Origin: Pseudomonas alloputida
GTDB taxonomy: Bacteria > Pseudomonadota > Gammaproteobacteria > Pseudomonadales > Pseudomonadaceae
Assembly: GCF_021283545.2 (NCBI RefSeq)
Contig: NZ_CP128540.1
Location: 5,057,501 to 5,121,500, forward strand
Direction: 5' to 3'
Length of the DNA stretch: 64,000 bases
Every line of letters begins with the position of its first letter. Positions within the stretch are counted from its first letter, which is position 1. The position numbers were made by a program, and so were the translations under genes. This document shows positions 42,281 to 50,901 of this stretch, piece after piece. A model generated the notes under the pieces. The model worked only from the letters and a program-made list of their open reading frames with translations, had not been told where the DNA came from and searched no databases.

Positions 42281-44692
42281 ATGAGCACTGAAGGTGCGAA
42301 CCAAGGAAGCCGCTGGCTACCGCGCCTGATTGGCGCGCTGCTGTTGCTGATGGGCCTGGCCCTGCTGGCCGGCGGTATCAAGCTGAGCCAGCTGGGCGGA
42401 TCGCTGTACTACCTGATCGCCGGTATTGGCTTTGCCCTTTCGGGCGTCCTGCTGCTGGCCCAACGCCAGATCGCCCTGGGCCTGTATGGCCTGGTGCTGC
42501 TGGGCAGCACCGTGTGGGCCCTGTTCGAAGTAGGCCTGGACTGGTGGCAACTGGTGCCACGGCTGGCTATCTGGTTCGCCATCGGCGTGGTGTTGCTGCT
42601 GCCGTGGGCACGTCGCCCGCTGATCGGCCCAGCCAGCAAAGCCAACACTGCACTGCTCGGCGTGGCAGTGGTCGCTTCGGGCGCTTGCGCGCTGGCCAGC
42701 CAGTTCACCCATCCCGGTGAAGTGTTCGGCGAACTGGGCCGCGACAGCAGCGAAATGGCCAGCGCCGCCCCGGCCATGCCCGACGGCGAATGGCAGGCCT
42801 ACGGCCGTACCGAGCATGGCGACCGCTACTCGCCGCTGCGCCAGATCACCCCGCAGAACGCCTACCGTCTGGAAGAAGCCTGGCGCATTCGCACCGGTGA
42901 TCTGCCAACCGAAAACGACCCGGTGGAGCTGACCAACCAGAACACCCCGCTGAAGGTCAACGGCATGCTTTACGCCTGCACCGCGCACAGTCGCCTGCTG
43001 GCGCTGGACCCGGACACTGGCGCAGAAATCTGGCGCTACGACCCGCAGGTCAAGAGCCCGACCGGCACCTTCAAGGGCTTTGCCCACATGACCTGCCGTG
43101 GCGTCTCGTACTATGACGAAAACCGCTACGTCAGCCGCGACGGCAGCCCGGCGCCGAAAATTACCGATGCAGGCCAGGCCGTGGCCCAAGCCTGCCCGCG
43201 TCGCCTCTATCTGCCTACCGCGGATGCCCGCCTGATCGCCATCAACGCCGACAACGGCAAGGTCTGCGAAGGCTTCGCCAACCAGGGCGTGATCGACCTC
43301 ACCACCGGCATTGGCCCATTCACCGCCGGCGGCTATTACTCCACCTCGCCTGCTGCGATTACCCGTGACCTGGTGATCATCGGTGGCCACGTCACCGACA
43401 ACGAGTCGACCAATGAGCCGTCCGGGGTGATCCGCGCCTACGACGTGCACGACGGCCACCTGGTGTGGAACTGGGACAGTAACAACCCGGACGACACCAA
43501 GCCATTGGCTGCCGGCAAAATGTACAGCCGCAACTCGGCCAACATGTGGTCGATCGCCAGCGTCGACGAAGACCTTGGCATGATCTACCTGCCGCTGGGC
43601 AACCAGACCCCGGACCAGTGGGGCGCCGACCGCACCCCGGGCGCCGAGAAGTACAGCGCCGGCGTGGTCGCCCTTGACCTGGCCACCGGCAAGGCACGCT
43701 GGAACTATCAGTTCACCCACCACGACCTGTGGGACATGGACGTCGGCAGCCAGCCGACCCTGGTACACCTGAAAACCGACGATGGTGTGAAACCGGCGAT
43801 CATCGTACCGACCAAGCAAGGCAGCCTGTACGTGCTCGACCGCCGCGACGGTACGCCAATCGTGCCGATCCGCGAGATCCCCACCCCACAAGGCGCAGTG
43901 GAAGGCGACCACACCTCGCCCACCCAGGCCCGCTCCGACCTCAACCTGCTCGGCCCAGAGCTGACCGAACAGGCCATGTGGGGCGCCACGCCTTTCGACC
44001 AGATGCTGTGCCGCATCCAGTTCCGCGAACTGCGCTACGAAGGCCAGTACACCCCGCCATCCGAACAAGGTTCGTTGGTCTACCCCGGCAACGTCGGTGT
44101 ATTCAACTGGGGCAGCGTGTCGGTCGACCCGGTGCGCCAGCTGCTGTTCACTTCGCCCAACTACATGGCGTTCGTGTCGAAGATGGTCCCGCGTGAGCAG
44201 GTTGCCGAAGGCAGCAAGCGCGAAAGCGAGACCAGCGGCGTGCAGCCGAACACCGGCGCACCGTATGCAGTGATCATGCACCCGTTCATGTCGCCGCTCG
44301 GTGTACCGTGCCAGGCACCCGCCTGGGGCTACGTCGCCGCCATCGACCTGTTCACCAACAAGGTGGTGTGGAAACACAAGAACGGCACCACCCGCGACAG
44401 CACCCCGCTACCGATCGGCCTGCCGGTTGGCGTGCCGAGCATGGGTGGCTCGATCGTCACCGCCGGTGGCGTCGGCTTCCTCAGCGGCACGCTCGACCAG
44501 TACCTGCGCGCCTATGACGTGAACAACGGCAAGGAGTTGTGGAAAGCACGCCTGCCAGCGGGTGGCCAGGCTACGCCGATGAGCTACACCGGCAAGGACG
44601 GCAAGCAGTACGTGCTGGTGACTGCCGGCGGCCATGGCTCGCTGGGCACCAAGATGGGCGATTACATCATTGCTTACAAATTAGCCGAGTAA
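42281..44692 (+). CDS. gcd: Membrane-bound PQQ-dependent glucose dehydrogenase
   Basis: 803 residues. Five membrane helices fill about 1-140, followed by an eight-bladed periplasmic PQQ propeller. Recognisable are GEWQAYGRTEHGDRYSPLRQI near 168-188, AHMTCRGVSYYD near 266-277, and the tryptophan-docking blades WNYQFTHHDLWDMDVGSQPTL near 472-492 with the catalytic-region Asp. Gcd oxidises glucose to gluconolactone in the periplasm and passes electrons to ubiquinone. PQQ synthesis genes are not in the window. GACGGAG precedes the ATG; likely co-transcribed with oprB. Confidence 0.97.
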   Translation: MSTEGANQGSRWLPRLIGALLLLMGLALLAGGIKLSQLGGSLYYLIAGIGFALSGVLLLAQRQIALGLYGLVLLGSTVWALFEVGLDWWQLVPRLAIWFAIGVVLLLPWARRPLIGPASKANTALLGVAVVASGACALASQFTHPGEVFGELGRDSSEMASAAPAMPDGEWQAYGRTEHGDRYSPLRQITPQNAYRLEEAWRIRTGDLPTENDPVELTNQNTPLKVNGMLYACTAHSRLLALDPDTGAEIWRYDPQVKSPTGTFKGFAHMTCRGVSYYDENRYVSRDGSPAPKITDAGQAVAQACPRRLYLPTADARLIAINADNGKVCEGFANQGVIDLTTGIGPFTAGGYYSTSPAAITRDLVIIGGHVTDNESTNEPSGVIRAYDVHDGHLVWNWDSNNPDDTKPLAAGKMYSRNSANMWSIASVDEDLGMIYLPLGNQTPDQWGADRTPGAEKYSAGVVALDLATGKARWNYQFTHHDLWDMDVGSQPTLVHLKTDDGVKPAIIVPTKQGSLYVLDRRDGTPIVPIREIPTPQGAVEGDHTSPTQARSDLNLLGPELTEQAMWGATPFDQMLCRIQFRELRYEGQYTPPSEQGSLVYPGNVGVFNWGSVSVDPVRQLLFTSPNYMAFVSKMVPREQVAEGSKRESETSGVQPNTGAPYAVIMHPFMSPLGVPCQAPAWGYVAAIDLFTNKVVWKHKNGTTRDSTPLPIGLPVGVPSMGGSIVTAGGVGFLSGTLDQYLRAYDVNNGKELWKARLPAGGQATPMSYTGKDGKQYVLVTAGGHGSLGTKMGDYIIAYKLAE

Positions 44693-44741
44693 GCGACACC
44701 GCTCCCGCAGGCTCAACCCTGAGGGAGCGGCCTTGTGTCGC
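44693..44741 (+). terminator. Hairpin following gcd
   Basis: GCGACAC/GTGTCGC outer arms and CCGCTCCC/GGGAGCGG inner arms (44693-44741) start directly after the gcd stop. No T-run, so a 3'-end stabiliser or Rho-linked terminator. The right arm is also the left part of the family-B repeat that follows. Confidence 0.5.
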
Positions 44742-44831
44742 GTTTCGGTCGCGCAGCGGCCCCAACGATCTAGAATGCTGGATGGATTCTGGGGCTGCTG
44801 CGCAGCCCAATCGCGACACAAGGCTGCTCCC
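44723..44831. repeat. Composite inverted repeat, family B, copy 1
   Basis: Arms GGGAGCGGCCTTGTGTCGCG and, inverted, TCGCGACACAAGGCTGCTCC enclose GC-rich mini-hairpins (CGCAGCGGCCCC, GGGGCTGCTGCGCAGCCC). A second copy with the same arms is at 53851-53969. It is unrelated in sequence to the family-A REP units. The remaining bases to lon hold nothing recognised except a possible -10 (TAGAAT near 44771). Confidence 0.7.
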
Positions 44832-44895
44832 GAACCATTGAAACCCATCCCTCCCCGCCCCATCTAAGCACCATAGTCATTCACGCAGGTGCCCC

Positions 44896-47313
44896 ATGAG
44901 CGACCAGCAGGATTTCCCCGAACACCCTGACGAACACAGCGAAGTCGAACACACCCTCCAGGCCGAAGTCAGCCACGCCCTCGCCCTGCCCGGTCAACAG
45001 CTGCCGGACAAGGTCTACGTCATCCCGATCCACAACCGCCCGTTCTTCCCGGCCCAGGTACTGCCGGTGATCGTCAATGAAGAGCCCTGGGCCGAAACGC
45101 TCGACCTGGTAGCCAAGTCACCGGACCACTGCCTGGCGCTGTTCTTCATGGACACCCCGCCAGAAGACCACCGCCACTTCGACACCTCGGCACTGCCGCA
45201 GTACGGCACGCTGGTCAAGGTGCACCATGCCAGCCGCGAAAACGGCAAATTGCAGTTCGTCGCCCAGGGCCTGTCCCGGGTGCGCATCCGCAACTGGCTC
45301 AAGCACCACCGCCCGCCCTACCTGGTCGAAGTCGAATACCCGCGCCAGCCCGCCGAGCCGACCGACGAGGTCAAAGCCTACGGCATGGCGCTGATCAACG
45401 CGATCAAAGAGCTACTGCCGCTCAACCCGCTGTACAGCGAAGAGCTGAAGAACTACCTCAACCGCTTCAGCCCCAACGACCCTTCGCCGCTCACCGACTT
45501 CGCCGCCGCGCTCACCTCGGCCACCGGCAATCAGTTGCAGGAAGTGCTCGACTGCGTGCCCATGCTCAAACGCATGGAAAAGGTACTGCCAATGCTGCGC
45601 AAAGAGGTGGAAGTCGCGCGCTTGCAGAACGAGATCTCGGCCGAGGTCAACCGGCAGATCGGCGAACACCAGCGCGAGTTCTTCCTCAAGGAACAACTCA
45701 AGGTCATCCAGCAAGAGCTGGGGCTGACCAAGGACGACCGCAGCGCCGACCTTGAACAGTTCGAACAGCGCCTGGAAGGCAAGACCCTGCCACCGCAGGC
45801 ACGCAAGCGCATCGATGAAGAGATGGGCAAACTGGCCATCCTGGAAACCGGCTCACCCGAATACGCCGTCACCCGCAACTATCTGGAATGGGCCACCGCC
45901 CTGCCGTGGGGCGTGTACGGCAAAGACAAGCTCGACCTCAAGCATGCGCGCAAAGTCCTCGACCAGTACCACTCCGGCCTCGACGACATCAAGGAGCGCA
46001 TCCTCGAATTCCTCGCCGTGGGCGCCTGGAAAGGCGAGATCAGCGGCTCGATCGTGCTGTTGGTGGGCCCGCCCGGGGTGGGCAAGACCAGCATCGGCAA
46101 GTCCATCGCCGAATCGCTCGGCCGGCCGTTCTATCGCTTCAGCGTCGGCGGCATGCGTGATGAAGCCGAGATCAAGGGCCACCGCCGCACCTATATCGGC
46201 GCCCAGCCCGGCAAGCTGGTGCAGGCCCTGAAAGACGTCGAAGTGATGAACCCGGTGATCATGCTCGACGAAATCGACAAGATGGGCCAGAGCTACCAGG
46301 GCGACCCGGCCTCAGCGTTGCTGGAAACCCTCGACCCCGAGCAGAACGTCGACTTCCTCGACCACTACCTCGACCTGCGCCTGGACTTGTCCAAGGTGCT
46401 GTTCGTGTGCACTGCCAACACCCTCGATTCAATACCCGGGCCGTTGCTCGACCGCATGGAAGTGATCCGCCTGTCCGGCTATATCACCGAAGAAAAAATG
46501 ACCATCGCCAAGCGCCACCTGTGGCCCAAGCAGCTGGAAAAGGCCGGCGTTTCCAAGACCAGCCTCAGCATCAGCGACAGCGCCCTGCGCCTGGTGATCG
46601 ACGGTTATGCCCGCGAGGCCGGCGTGCGCCAGCTGGAGAAGCAACTGGGCAAACTGGTGCGCAAGGCCGTGGTCAAGCTGCTGGAAAACCCCGACGCCAA
46701 GCTTAAGATCGGCACCAAGGACCTGGAAACCGCACTCGGCATACCGGTGTTCCGCAGCGAGCAGGTACTGGCTGGCAAAGGCGTCATCACCGGCCTGGCC
46801 TGGACCAGCATGGGCGGCGCCACGCTGCCGATCGAGGCGACCCGCATCCACACCCACAACCGCGGCTTCAAGCTGACCGGCAAGCTGGGTGACGTGATGA
46901 AGGAGTCTGCCGAAATTGCCTACAGCTACATCAGCTCCAACCTCAAGCAATTTGGCGGGGATCCAGGTTTCTTCAACGAAGCGTTCATCCACCTGCACGT
47001 ACCCGAAGGCGCCACGCCCAAAGACGGCCCCAGTGCCGGCATCACAATGGCCAGCGCTTTGCTCTCACTGGCCCGCGACCAGTCTGCCAAAAAAGGTGTC
47101 GCCATGACGGGCGAGCTGACCCTCACCGGCCATGTACTGCCGATTGGCGGCGTGCGCGAGAAGGTGATTGCGGCGCGGCGGCAGAAGATTTTCGAACTGA
47201 TCCTGCCGGAGCCCAACCGCGGCGACTTCGAAGAACTGCCGGACTACCTGCGCGAAGGCCTGACAGTGCATTTCGCCAAGCGCTTTGCCGACGTGGCGAA
47301 AGTGCTGTTCTAG
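44896..47313 (+). CDS. ATP-dependent Lon-type protease (second Lon, AsrA-like)
   Basis: 805 residues. N-terminal LON substrate-binding domain about 40-230, AAA+ module with Walker A GPPGVGKTS near 391-399, and C-terminal protease domain with dyad Ser713 (PKDGPSAGITMA) and Lys756 (GGVREKVIAA); the 43-residue spacing equals that of E. coli Lon. P. putida-type genomes carry a separate lon beside clpX, so this is probably the paralogue known as AsrA in P. aeruginosa, where it lies in a matching neighbourhood. Targets unknown; heat or antibiotic stress roles are family knowledge. Confidence 0.92.
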   Translation: MSDQQDFPEHPDEHSEVEHTLQAEVSHALALPGQQLPDKVYVIPIHNRPFFPAQVLPVIVNEEPWAETLDLVAKSPDHCLALFFMDTPPEDHRHFDTSALPQYGTLVKVHHASRENGKLQFVAQGLSRVRIRNWLKHHRPPYLVEVEYPRQPAEPTDEVKAYGMALINAIKELLPLNPLYSEELKNYLNRFSPNDPSPLTDFAAALTSATGNQLQEVLDCVPMLKRMEKVLPMLRKEVEVARLQNEISAEVNRQIGEHQREFFLKEQLKVIQQELGLTKDDRSADLEQFEQRLEGKTLPPQARKRIDEEMGKLAILETGSPEYAVTRNYLEWATALPWGVYGKDKLDLKHARKVLDQYHSGLDDIKERILEFLAVGAWKGEISGSIVLLVGPPGVGKTSIGKSIAESLGRPFYRFSVGGMRDEAEIKGHRRTYIGAQPGKLVQALKDVEVMNPVIMLDEIDKMGQSYQGDPASALLETLDPEQNVDFLDHYLDLRLDLSKVLFVCTANTLDSIPGPLLDRMEVIRLSGYITEEKMTIAKRHLWPKQLEKAGVSKTSLSISDSALRLVIDGYAREAGVRQLEKQLGKLVRKAVVKLLENPDAKLKIGTKDLETALGIPVFRSEQVLAGKGVITGLAWTSMGGATLPIEATRIHTHNRGFKLTGKLGDVMKESAEIAYSYISSNLKQFGGDPGFFNEAFIHLHVPEGATPKDGPSAGITMASALLSLARDQSAKKGVAMTGELTLTGHVLPIGGVREKVIAARRQKIFELILPEPNRGDFEELPDYLREGLTVHFAKRFADVAKVLF

Positions 47314-47323
47314 CCTGCACCGC

Positions 47324-47404
47324 CCTCTTCGCGGGCAAGCCCGCACCTGCACGGGTACGCTACCCCTGCAGGCGCGGGCTTACTCGCGAAAGGACCGGCA
47401 CAGG
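47324..47404. repeat. Inverted pair of family-A REP units
   Basis: CCTCTTCGCGGGCAAGCCCG and, inverted, CGCGGGCTTACTCGCGAAAGG then ACCGGCACAGG, with a small hairpin between. Starts 11 bases after the lon-like stop and precedes the chagasin-like gene by 60 bases. Confidence 0.75.
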
Positions 47405-47464
47405 CAGCACAAATTTCCTCGATCATCGGGTATCCTCAGGCCATCGCCAGCCTTCGGAGCCACC

Positions 47465-47857
47465 ATGACCTCTCCTCGTCTGCTCGTTCCCCTGAGCTTC
47501 GCCCTGCTTTCTGCTTGCGCGCAACAATCCTCGCAGCCCGTTGACCTGGACGCCGAAAGCGAATGCCCCAAGCGCCTGCAGGTCGGCCAGATCCTCACGC
47601 TTACCCTGCCCAGCAACCCCACCACCGGCTACCGCTGGCTGGTACAGAACCCGGCGCCCAACGTATTGCAAAGCCTTGGCCCCGAGGTTTACAGCGCGCC
47701 TGAAGACACCGGTATCGTCGGCAGCTCGGGCCTATCGACCTGGCGCTTCCAGGCCCGCGCTACGGGCGAAGGGAACCTGGTGTTGGTCTACCAGCAACCC
47801 TGGGCCCCGGAAGTGCGCCCGGTGCAGACCTTCGATTGCGCCATTCGGGTCAATTGA
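47465..47857 (+). CDS. Chagasin-like (I42) cysteine-peptidase inhibitor lipoprotein
   Basis: 130 residues with a lipoprotein signal ending LSAC (lipidated Cys18). The chagasin loops are visible: NPTTGYRW at 51-58, a loop GSSGLSTWRFQA near 87-98 (usual G-x-G-G-x-x-x-W-x-F), and RPVQTF near the C-terminus where the family has RPW. Chagasin-type proteins inhibit papain-like cysteine peptidases. Here it would be anchored in the periplasm or on the outer membrane. Target unknown. It lies next to the Lon-like gene, as in P. aeruginosa. Confidence 0.85.
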   Translation: MTSPRLLVPLSFALLSACAQQSSQPVDLDAESECPKRLQVGQILTLTLPSNPTTGYRWLVQNPAPNVLQSLGPEVYSAPEDTGIVGSSGLSTWRFQARATGEGNLVLVYQQPWAPEVRPVQTFDCAIRVN

Positions 47858-47904
47858 ACGCAAAGCGCTGGTCAGCCAACCATGCATCCCGGCTGCGGTT
47901 TGGC

Positions 47905-47910
47905 TAGAAT
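47905..47910 (+). promoter_or_regulatory. Possible -10 element for cmoA
   Basis: TAGAAT in TTGGCTAGAATG, matching TATAAT at five of six bases, with no clear -35 seventeen bases upstream. It would place the transcript start about 30 bases before the GTG of cmoA. Weak candidate. Confidence 0.35.
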
Positions 47911-47946
47911 GCGCCCCCTGCCTATCACCAGCCGCCTGGATTCGCC

Positions 47947-48690
47947 GTGAGCAAACAACCCGACCGCCTTTTCTCCCAACCACTGGAGCAGGTGCCCGAC
48001 TTCGTCTTCAACGAAGACGTCGTGCGTGTGTTCCCGGACATGATCAAGCGCTCGGTGCCCGGTTATCCAACCATTGTCGAGAACCTCGGGGTACTGGCCG
48101 CTCGGTTCGCCCAGCCAGGCACCGCACTGTACGATCTGGGCGCATCGCTGGGTGCCGTTACCCAGTCGCTGCGGCGCCATGTGCGCAGCGACGGCTGCAG
48201 GGTAATCGCGGTTGATAACTCCGCCGCCATGGTCGAGCGCTGCCGCCAGTACCTCACTGCGCAGGATTCGATGTTCCAGGAGTTGCTGCCAGTGCAAGTA
48301 CTGGAAGCCGATATCCTTGCCCTGCCCTTCGAGCCCGCCTCGGTAGTGGCGATGAACTTCACCCTGCAGTTCATCGCCCCTGACCAGCGCCTAGAACTGC
48401 TCGGGCGAATCCGCCAGGCGCTGCTGCCCGGCGGCGCGCTGATTCTGTCGGAGAAGCTGCGCTTCGCCGATGAACAAGAGCAGGACCTGCTCAATGAACT
48501 GCACCTGGATTTCAAACGGGCCAATGGCTACAGCGAACTGGAAATCGCCCAGAAGCGCAGCGCCATCGAAAACGTGATGAAGCCCGATACACTCGAAACC
48601 CACCAGGAACGCCTGCGCGCAGCCGGCTTCTCGAAAGTGGTGCCTTGGTTCCAATGCCTTAACTTCGCCTCGTTGATAGCCCTGCCATGA
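47947..48690 (+). CDS. cmoA: Carboxy-S-adenosyl-L-methionine synthase
   Basis: 247 residues from a GTG start ([20 protein letters not shown]). Class I methyltransferase fold with SAM motif [19 protein letters not shown] near 62-80 and conserved NFTLQFIAP near 138-146 and [12 protein letters not shown] near 206-217. CmoA makes carboxy-SAM from SAM and prephenate. It overlaps cmoB by four bases, so the two steps of the same tRNA modification are translationally coupled. Confidence 0.96.
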
Positions 48691-49643
48691 TCGATCTGTC
48701 TCCCCTCGTCCGCCGCCTGGCGGGCACGCCCCTGGCTTCCTGGTCGCAAGGCCTGCAAGCACAACTGGACGCCAAGCTGGAAAAGGGTCACGGTGACCTC
48801 GACCGCTGGCGCGGGGCGCTGGAAGCCCTGCCCGCCCTGCAACCCAGTGAAATCGACCTGGTCAACGGGTTGCGTCTGGATTGCGACTGCGACGACGCCA
48901 CCCGCGCGCAGATGCGCCAGGCACTGATGGGCCTGTCGCCCTGGCGCAAGGGGCCGTTCGACCTGTTTGGCGTGCACGTTGACACCGAATGGCGTTCGGA
49001 CTGGAAGTGGTCACGGGTTGGCCCGCACCTGGACCTCCAGGGCAAGCGCGTACTCGACGTGGGCTGTGGCAATGGCTACTACCAGTGGCGCATGCTCGGC
49101 GCCGGCGCAGACATGGTGATTGGGGTCGACCCCAACTGGCTGTTCTTCTGCCAGTTCCAGGCCGTGCAGCAATACCTGCCGGAGTTGCCGGCCTGGCACC
49201 TGCCGTTCGCCCTGGAAGACCTGCCCGCCAACCTGGAAGGTTTCGATACCGTGTTTTCCATGGGCGTGTTCTATCACCGCCGCTCGCCCATCGAGCACCT
49301 GCTGGCGCTCAAGGACTGCCTGGTCAAAGGTGGCGAGCTGGTGCTGGAAACGCTGGTTATCGAGGGCGACGAAAACCAGGTGCTGGTGCCTGAAGACCGC
49401 TACGCACAGATGCGCAACGTCTGGTACCTGCCGTCGGTACCGGCGCTGGCCCGCTGGTTGCGCCGTGCCGGCTTCAGCGATGTGCGCTGCGTCGACGTGA
49501 GCGTGACCAGCGTCGAGGAGCAGCGCAGCACCGATTGGATGCGCTACCAGTCACTCAGCGACTTCCTCGACCCGAACGACCACAGCAAGACCGTCGAAGG
49601 CCTGCCTGCCCCACGCCGCGCCACCCTGCTGGCGCGCAAATAA
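48687..49643 (+). CDS. cmoB: tRNA U34 carboxymethyltransferase
   Basis: 318 residues. [19 protein letters not shown] start, [21 protein letters not shown] near 90-110, SAM motif [16 protein letters not shown] near 124-139 and [17 protein letters not shown] near 190-206. CmoB transfers the carboxymethyl group from carboxy-SAM to 5-hydroxyuridine 34 of several tRNAs, forming cmo5U for wobble decoding. Last gene of the cmoAB pair, followed by a terminator hairpin. Confidence 0.96.
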
Positions 49644-49646
49644 AAA

Positions 49647-49666
49647 AGGCGCCCGCAGGGGCGCCT
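49647..49666. terminator. Rho-independent terminator shared by convergent genes
   Basis: Stem AGGCGCCC/GGGCGCCT with a four-base loop, just after the cmoB stop. The A-run before it (49642-49647) becomes a T-run on the minus strand, so it terminates the small minus-strand gene best; on the plus strand it lacks T's. Confidence 0.75.
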
Positions 49667-49712
49667 GAATACACCTGCGGCGAGGAGCCGTCGCGGCGCA
49701 GGTGTCGATACC

Positions 49713-49916
49713 TCAATCCTTGGCCACCTCACGCGCCTTCTCTTGCGCCTTGCGCTCGCGCTCGGCAACAGCCTGTTGCTTGTCGCCATGCAGTCGCTGC
49801 TGGTCTTCGCGGAAGGCTTGCCAGAACTGCTTCGAGCGCTCCGCACCGCCCTCGGCATAAACACTGGCGCTGCCCAGGGCAAGGGTGGCCAACAGCAGGT
49901 ATTTGGTCAGGTTCAT
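49713..49916 (-). CDS. Small exported charged protein, function unknown
   Basis: 67 residues: a clear signal peptide (MNLTKYLLLATLALGSASVYA) then about 45 highly charged, helix-forming residues rich in Lys, Arg, Glu and Gln (QFWQAFREDQQRLHGDKQQA). No cysteine, no known motif. Probably a periplasmic coiled-coil-like protein conserved among pseudomonads; not recognised further. GAGG precedes the ATG and a terminator lies about 45 bases past the stop. Confidence 0.7.
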   Translation of the reverse strand: MNLTKYLLLATLALGSASVYAEGGAERSKQFWQAFREDQQRLHGDKQQAVAERERKAQEKAREVAKD

Positions 49917-50022
49917 CGTGTTTGCCTCGTAATAACCGATCAGACACGGCCATCCTAGCGAGGGCTGGCTAACGGCAAGGTGAGGCGGGGATTACAGTCC
50001 TGCAATGTGGCCTTGTGTGGAC

Positions 50023-50090
50023 TGTTCGGGCCTCTTCGCGGGTAAACCCGTTCCTACAGGCGCGGGTTTACTCGCGAAGAGGCCCGAACA
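50023..50090. repeat. Near-perfect 68-bp palindrome made of two family-A REP units
   Basis: TGTTCGGGCCTCTTCGCG then GTAAACCCG, mirrored by CGGGTTTAC then CGCGAAGAGGCCCGAACA around a central TTCCTACAGGCG. The arms pair over about 28 bp with a single unmatched base per arm. This is the best-preserved REP pair in the window. Confidence 0.8.
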
Positions 50091-50096
50091 GACAGC

Positions 50097-50129
50097 CAGA
50101 TAACAGCAGAATTACAAATCCGTTATCTG
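50097..50129. promoter_or_regulatory. Inverted repeat upstream of the response-regulator gene
   Basis: Perfect 8-bp arms CAGATAAC (50097-50104) and GTTATCTG (50122-50129) separated by 17 bases, about 100 bases before the regulator's ATG. Could be an operator for the OmpR-type regulator's own promoter; no consensus was recognised, so function is a guess. Confidence 0.4.
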
Positions 50130-50226
50130 CACCGCAGGCCTTTTTTCATGCCGTAACATTGGGGCGCTTGACCCTGATGTCACTACAGGGTCAAGAATCG
50201 TCCCCTTTCAACATACCGAGCCCCCC

Positions 50227-50901
50227 ATGCGCCTACTGATCATCGAGGACGAGCTGCGTACCGCCGACTACCTGCAACAGGGCCTTCGCGAGAACGGTTA
50301 CGTGGTCGACTGCGCCCACACAGGCACCGACGGCCTGCACCTGGCACGCCAACAGGCGTATGACCTGGTCATCCTCGACGTCAACCTGCCCGAAATCGAT
50401 GGCTGGACCGTGCTGCAGCGGCTACGTGCCGAATCGGCCACACGCATCATGATGCTGACCGCCCACGGTCGCTTGGCCGACCGGGTAAAAGGCCTGGACC
50501 TGGGCGCGGATGACTACCTGCTCAAGCCCTTTGAGTTCCCTGAGCTACTGGCGCGCATCCGCAGCCTGCTACGCCGCAACGACCAGCAACTGCAGCCCAG
50601 CACCCTGCGCGTCGCTGACCTGGAACTGGACCCCGGCCGCCACCGCGCCTACCGCGCCGGGCAGCGCATCGACCTGACCGCCAAGGAGTTCGCCCTGCTG
50701 CACCTGCTAATGCGCCAGACTGGCGAAGTGTTGTCGCGCACGCAGATCATCTCGCTGGTGTGGGACATGAACTTCGACTGCGACACCAACGTGGTCGAGG
50801 TCTCGATCCGGCGCCTGCGGGCGAAGATCGACGACCCGTTCGACAACAAGCTGATCCATACCCTGCGTGGTGTGGGCTACGTACTTGAGGCTCGCCTTTG
50901 A
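50227..50901 (+). CDS. OmpR/PhoB-type response regulator (CopR/IrlR-like)
   Basis: 224 residues. Receiver domain 1-120 with acidic pair EDE at 7-9, phospho-acceptor Asp51 ([15 protein letters not shown]), switch Thr near 79 and Lys near 101 (DYLLKPFEF). Winged-helix DNA-binding domain about 128-222 ends [14 protein letters not shown]. Closest in style to heavy-metal response regulators, but the signal cannot be read. It overlaps the kinase gene by four bases. Confidence 0.92.
   Translation: MRLLIIEDELRTADYLQQGLRENGYVVDCAHTGTDGLHLARQQAYDLVILDVNLPEIDGWTVLQRLRAESATRIMMLTAHGRLADRVKGLDLGADDYLLKPFEFPELLARIRSLLRRNDQQLQPSTLRVADLELDPGRHRAYRAGQRIDLTAKEFALLHLLMRQTGEVLSRTQIISLVWDMNFDCDTNVVEVSIRRLRAKIDDPFDNKLIHTLRGVGYVLEARL

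Larger units (their letters stand above)
49917..50226. other. 310-base region upstream of the two-component system
   Basis: Contains the large REP palindrome (50023-50090), then CAGATAAC/GTTATCTG at 50097-50129, then about 95 bases leading to the regulator's ATG at 50227. No gene-length frame with supporting features. Promoters for both flanking genes are expected here. Confidence 0.6.

Noticed and set aside
42317..44377. 686-codon open frame antisense to gcd
   Set aside because: The plus-strand gcd has all family motifs; the antisense frame has none.
44723..50090. Repeated palindromes considered as a CRISPR array
   Set aside because: Copies are far apart, with unequal spacing and no cas genes; they are dispersed intergenic repeats.
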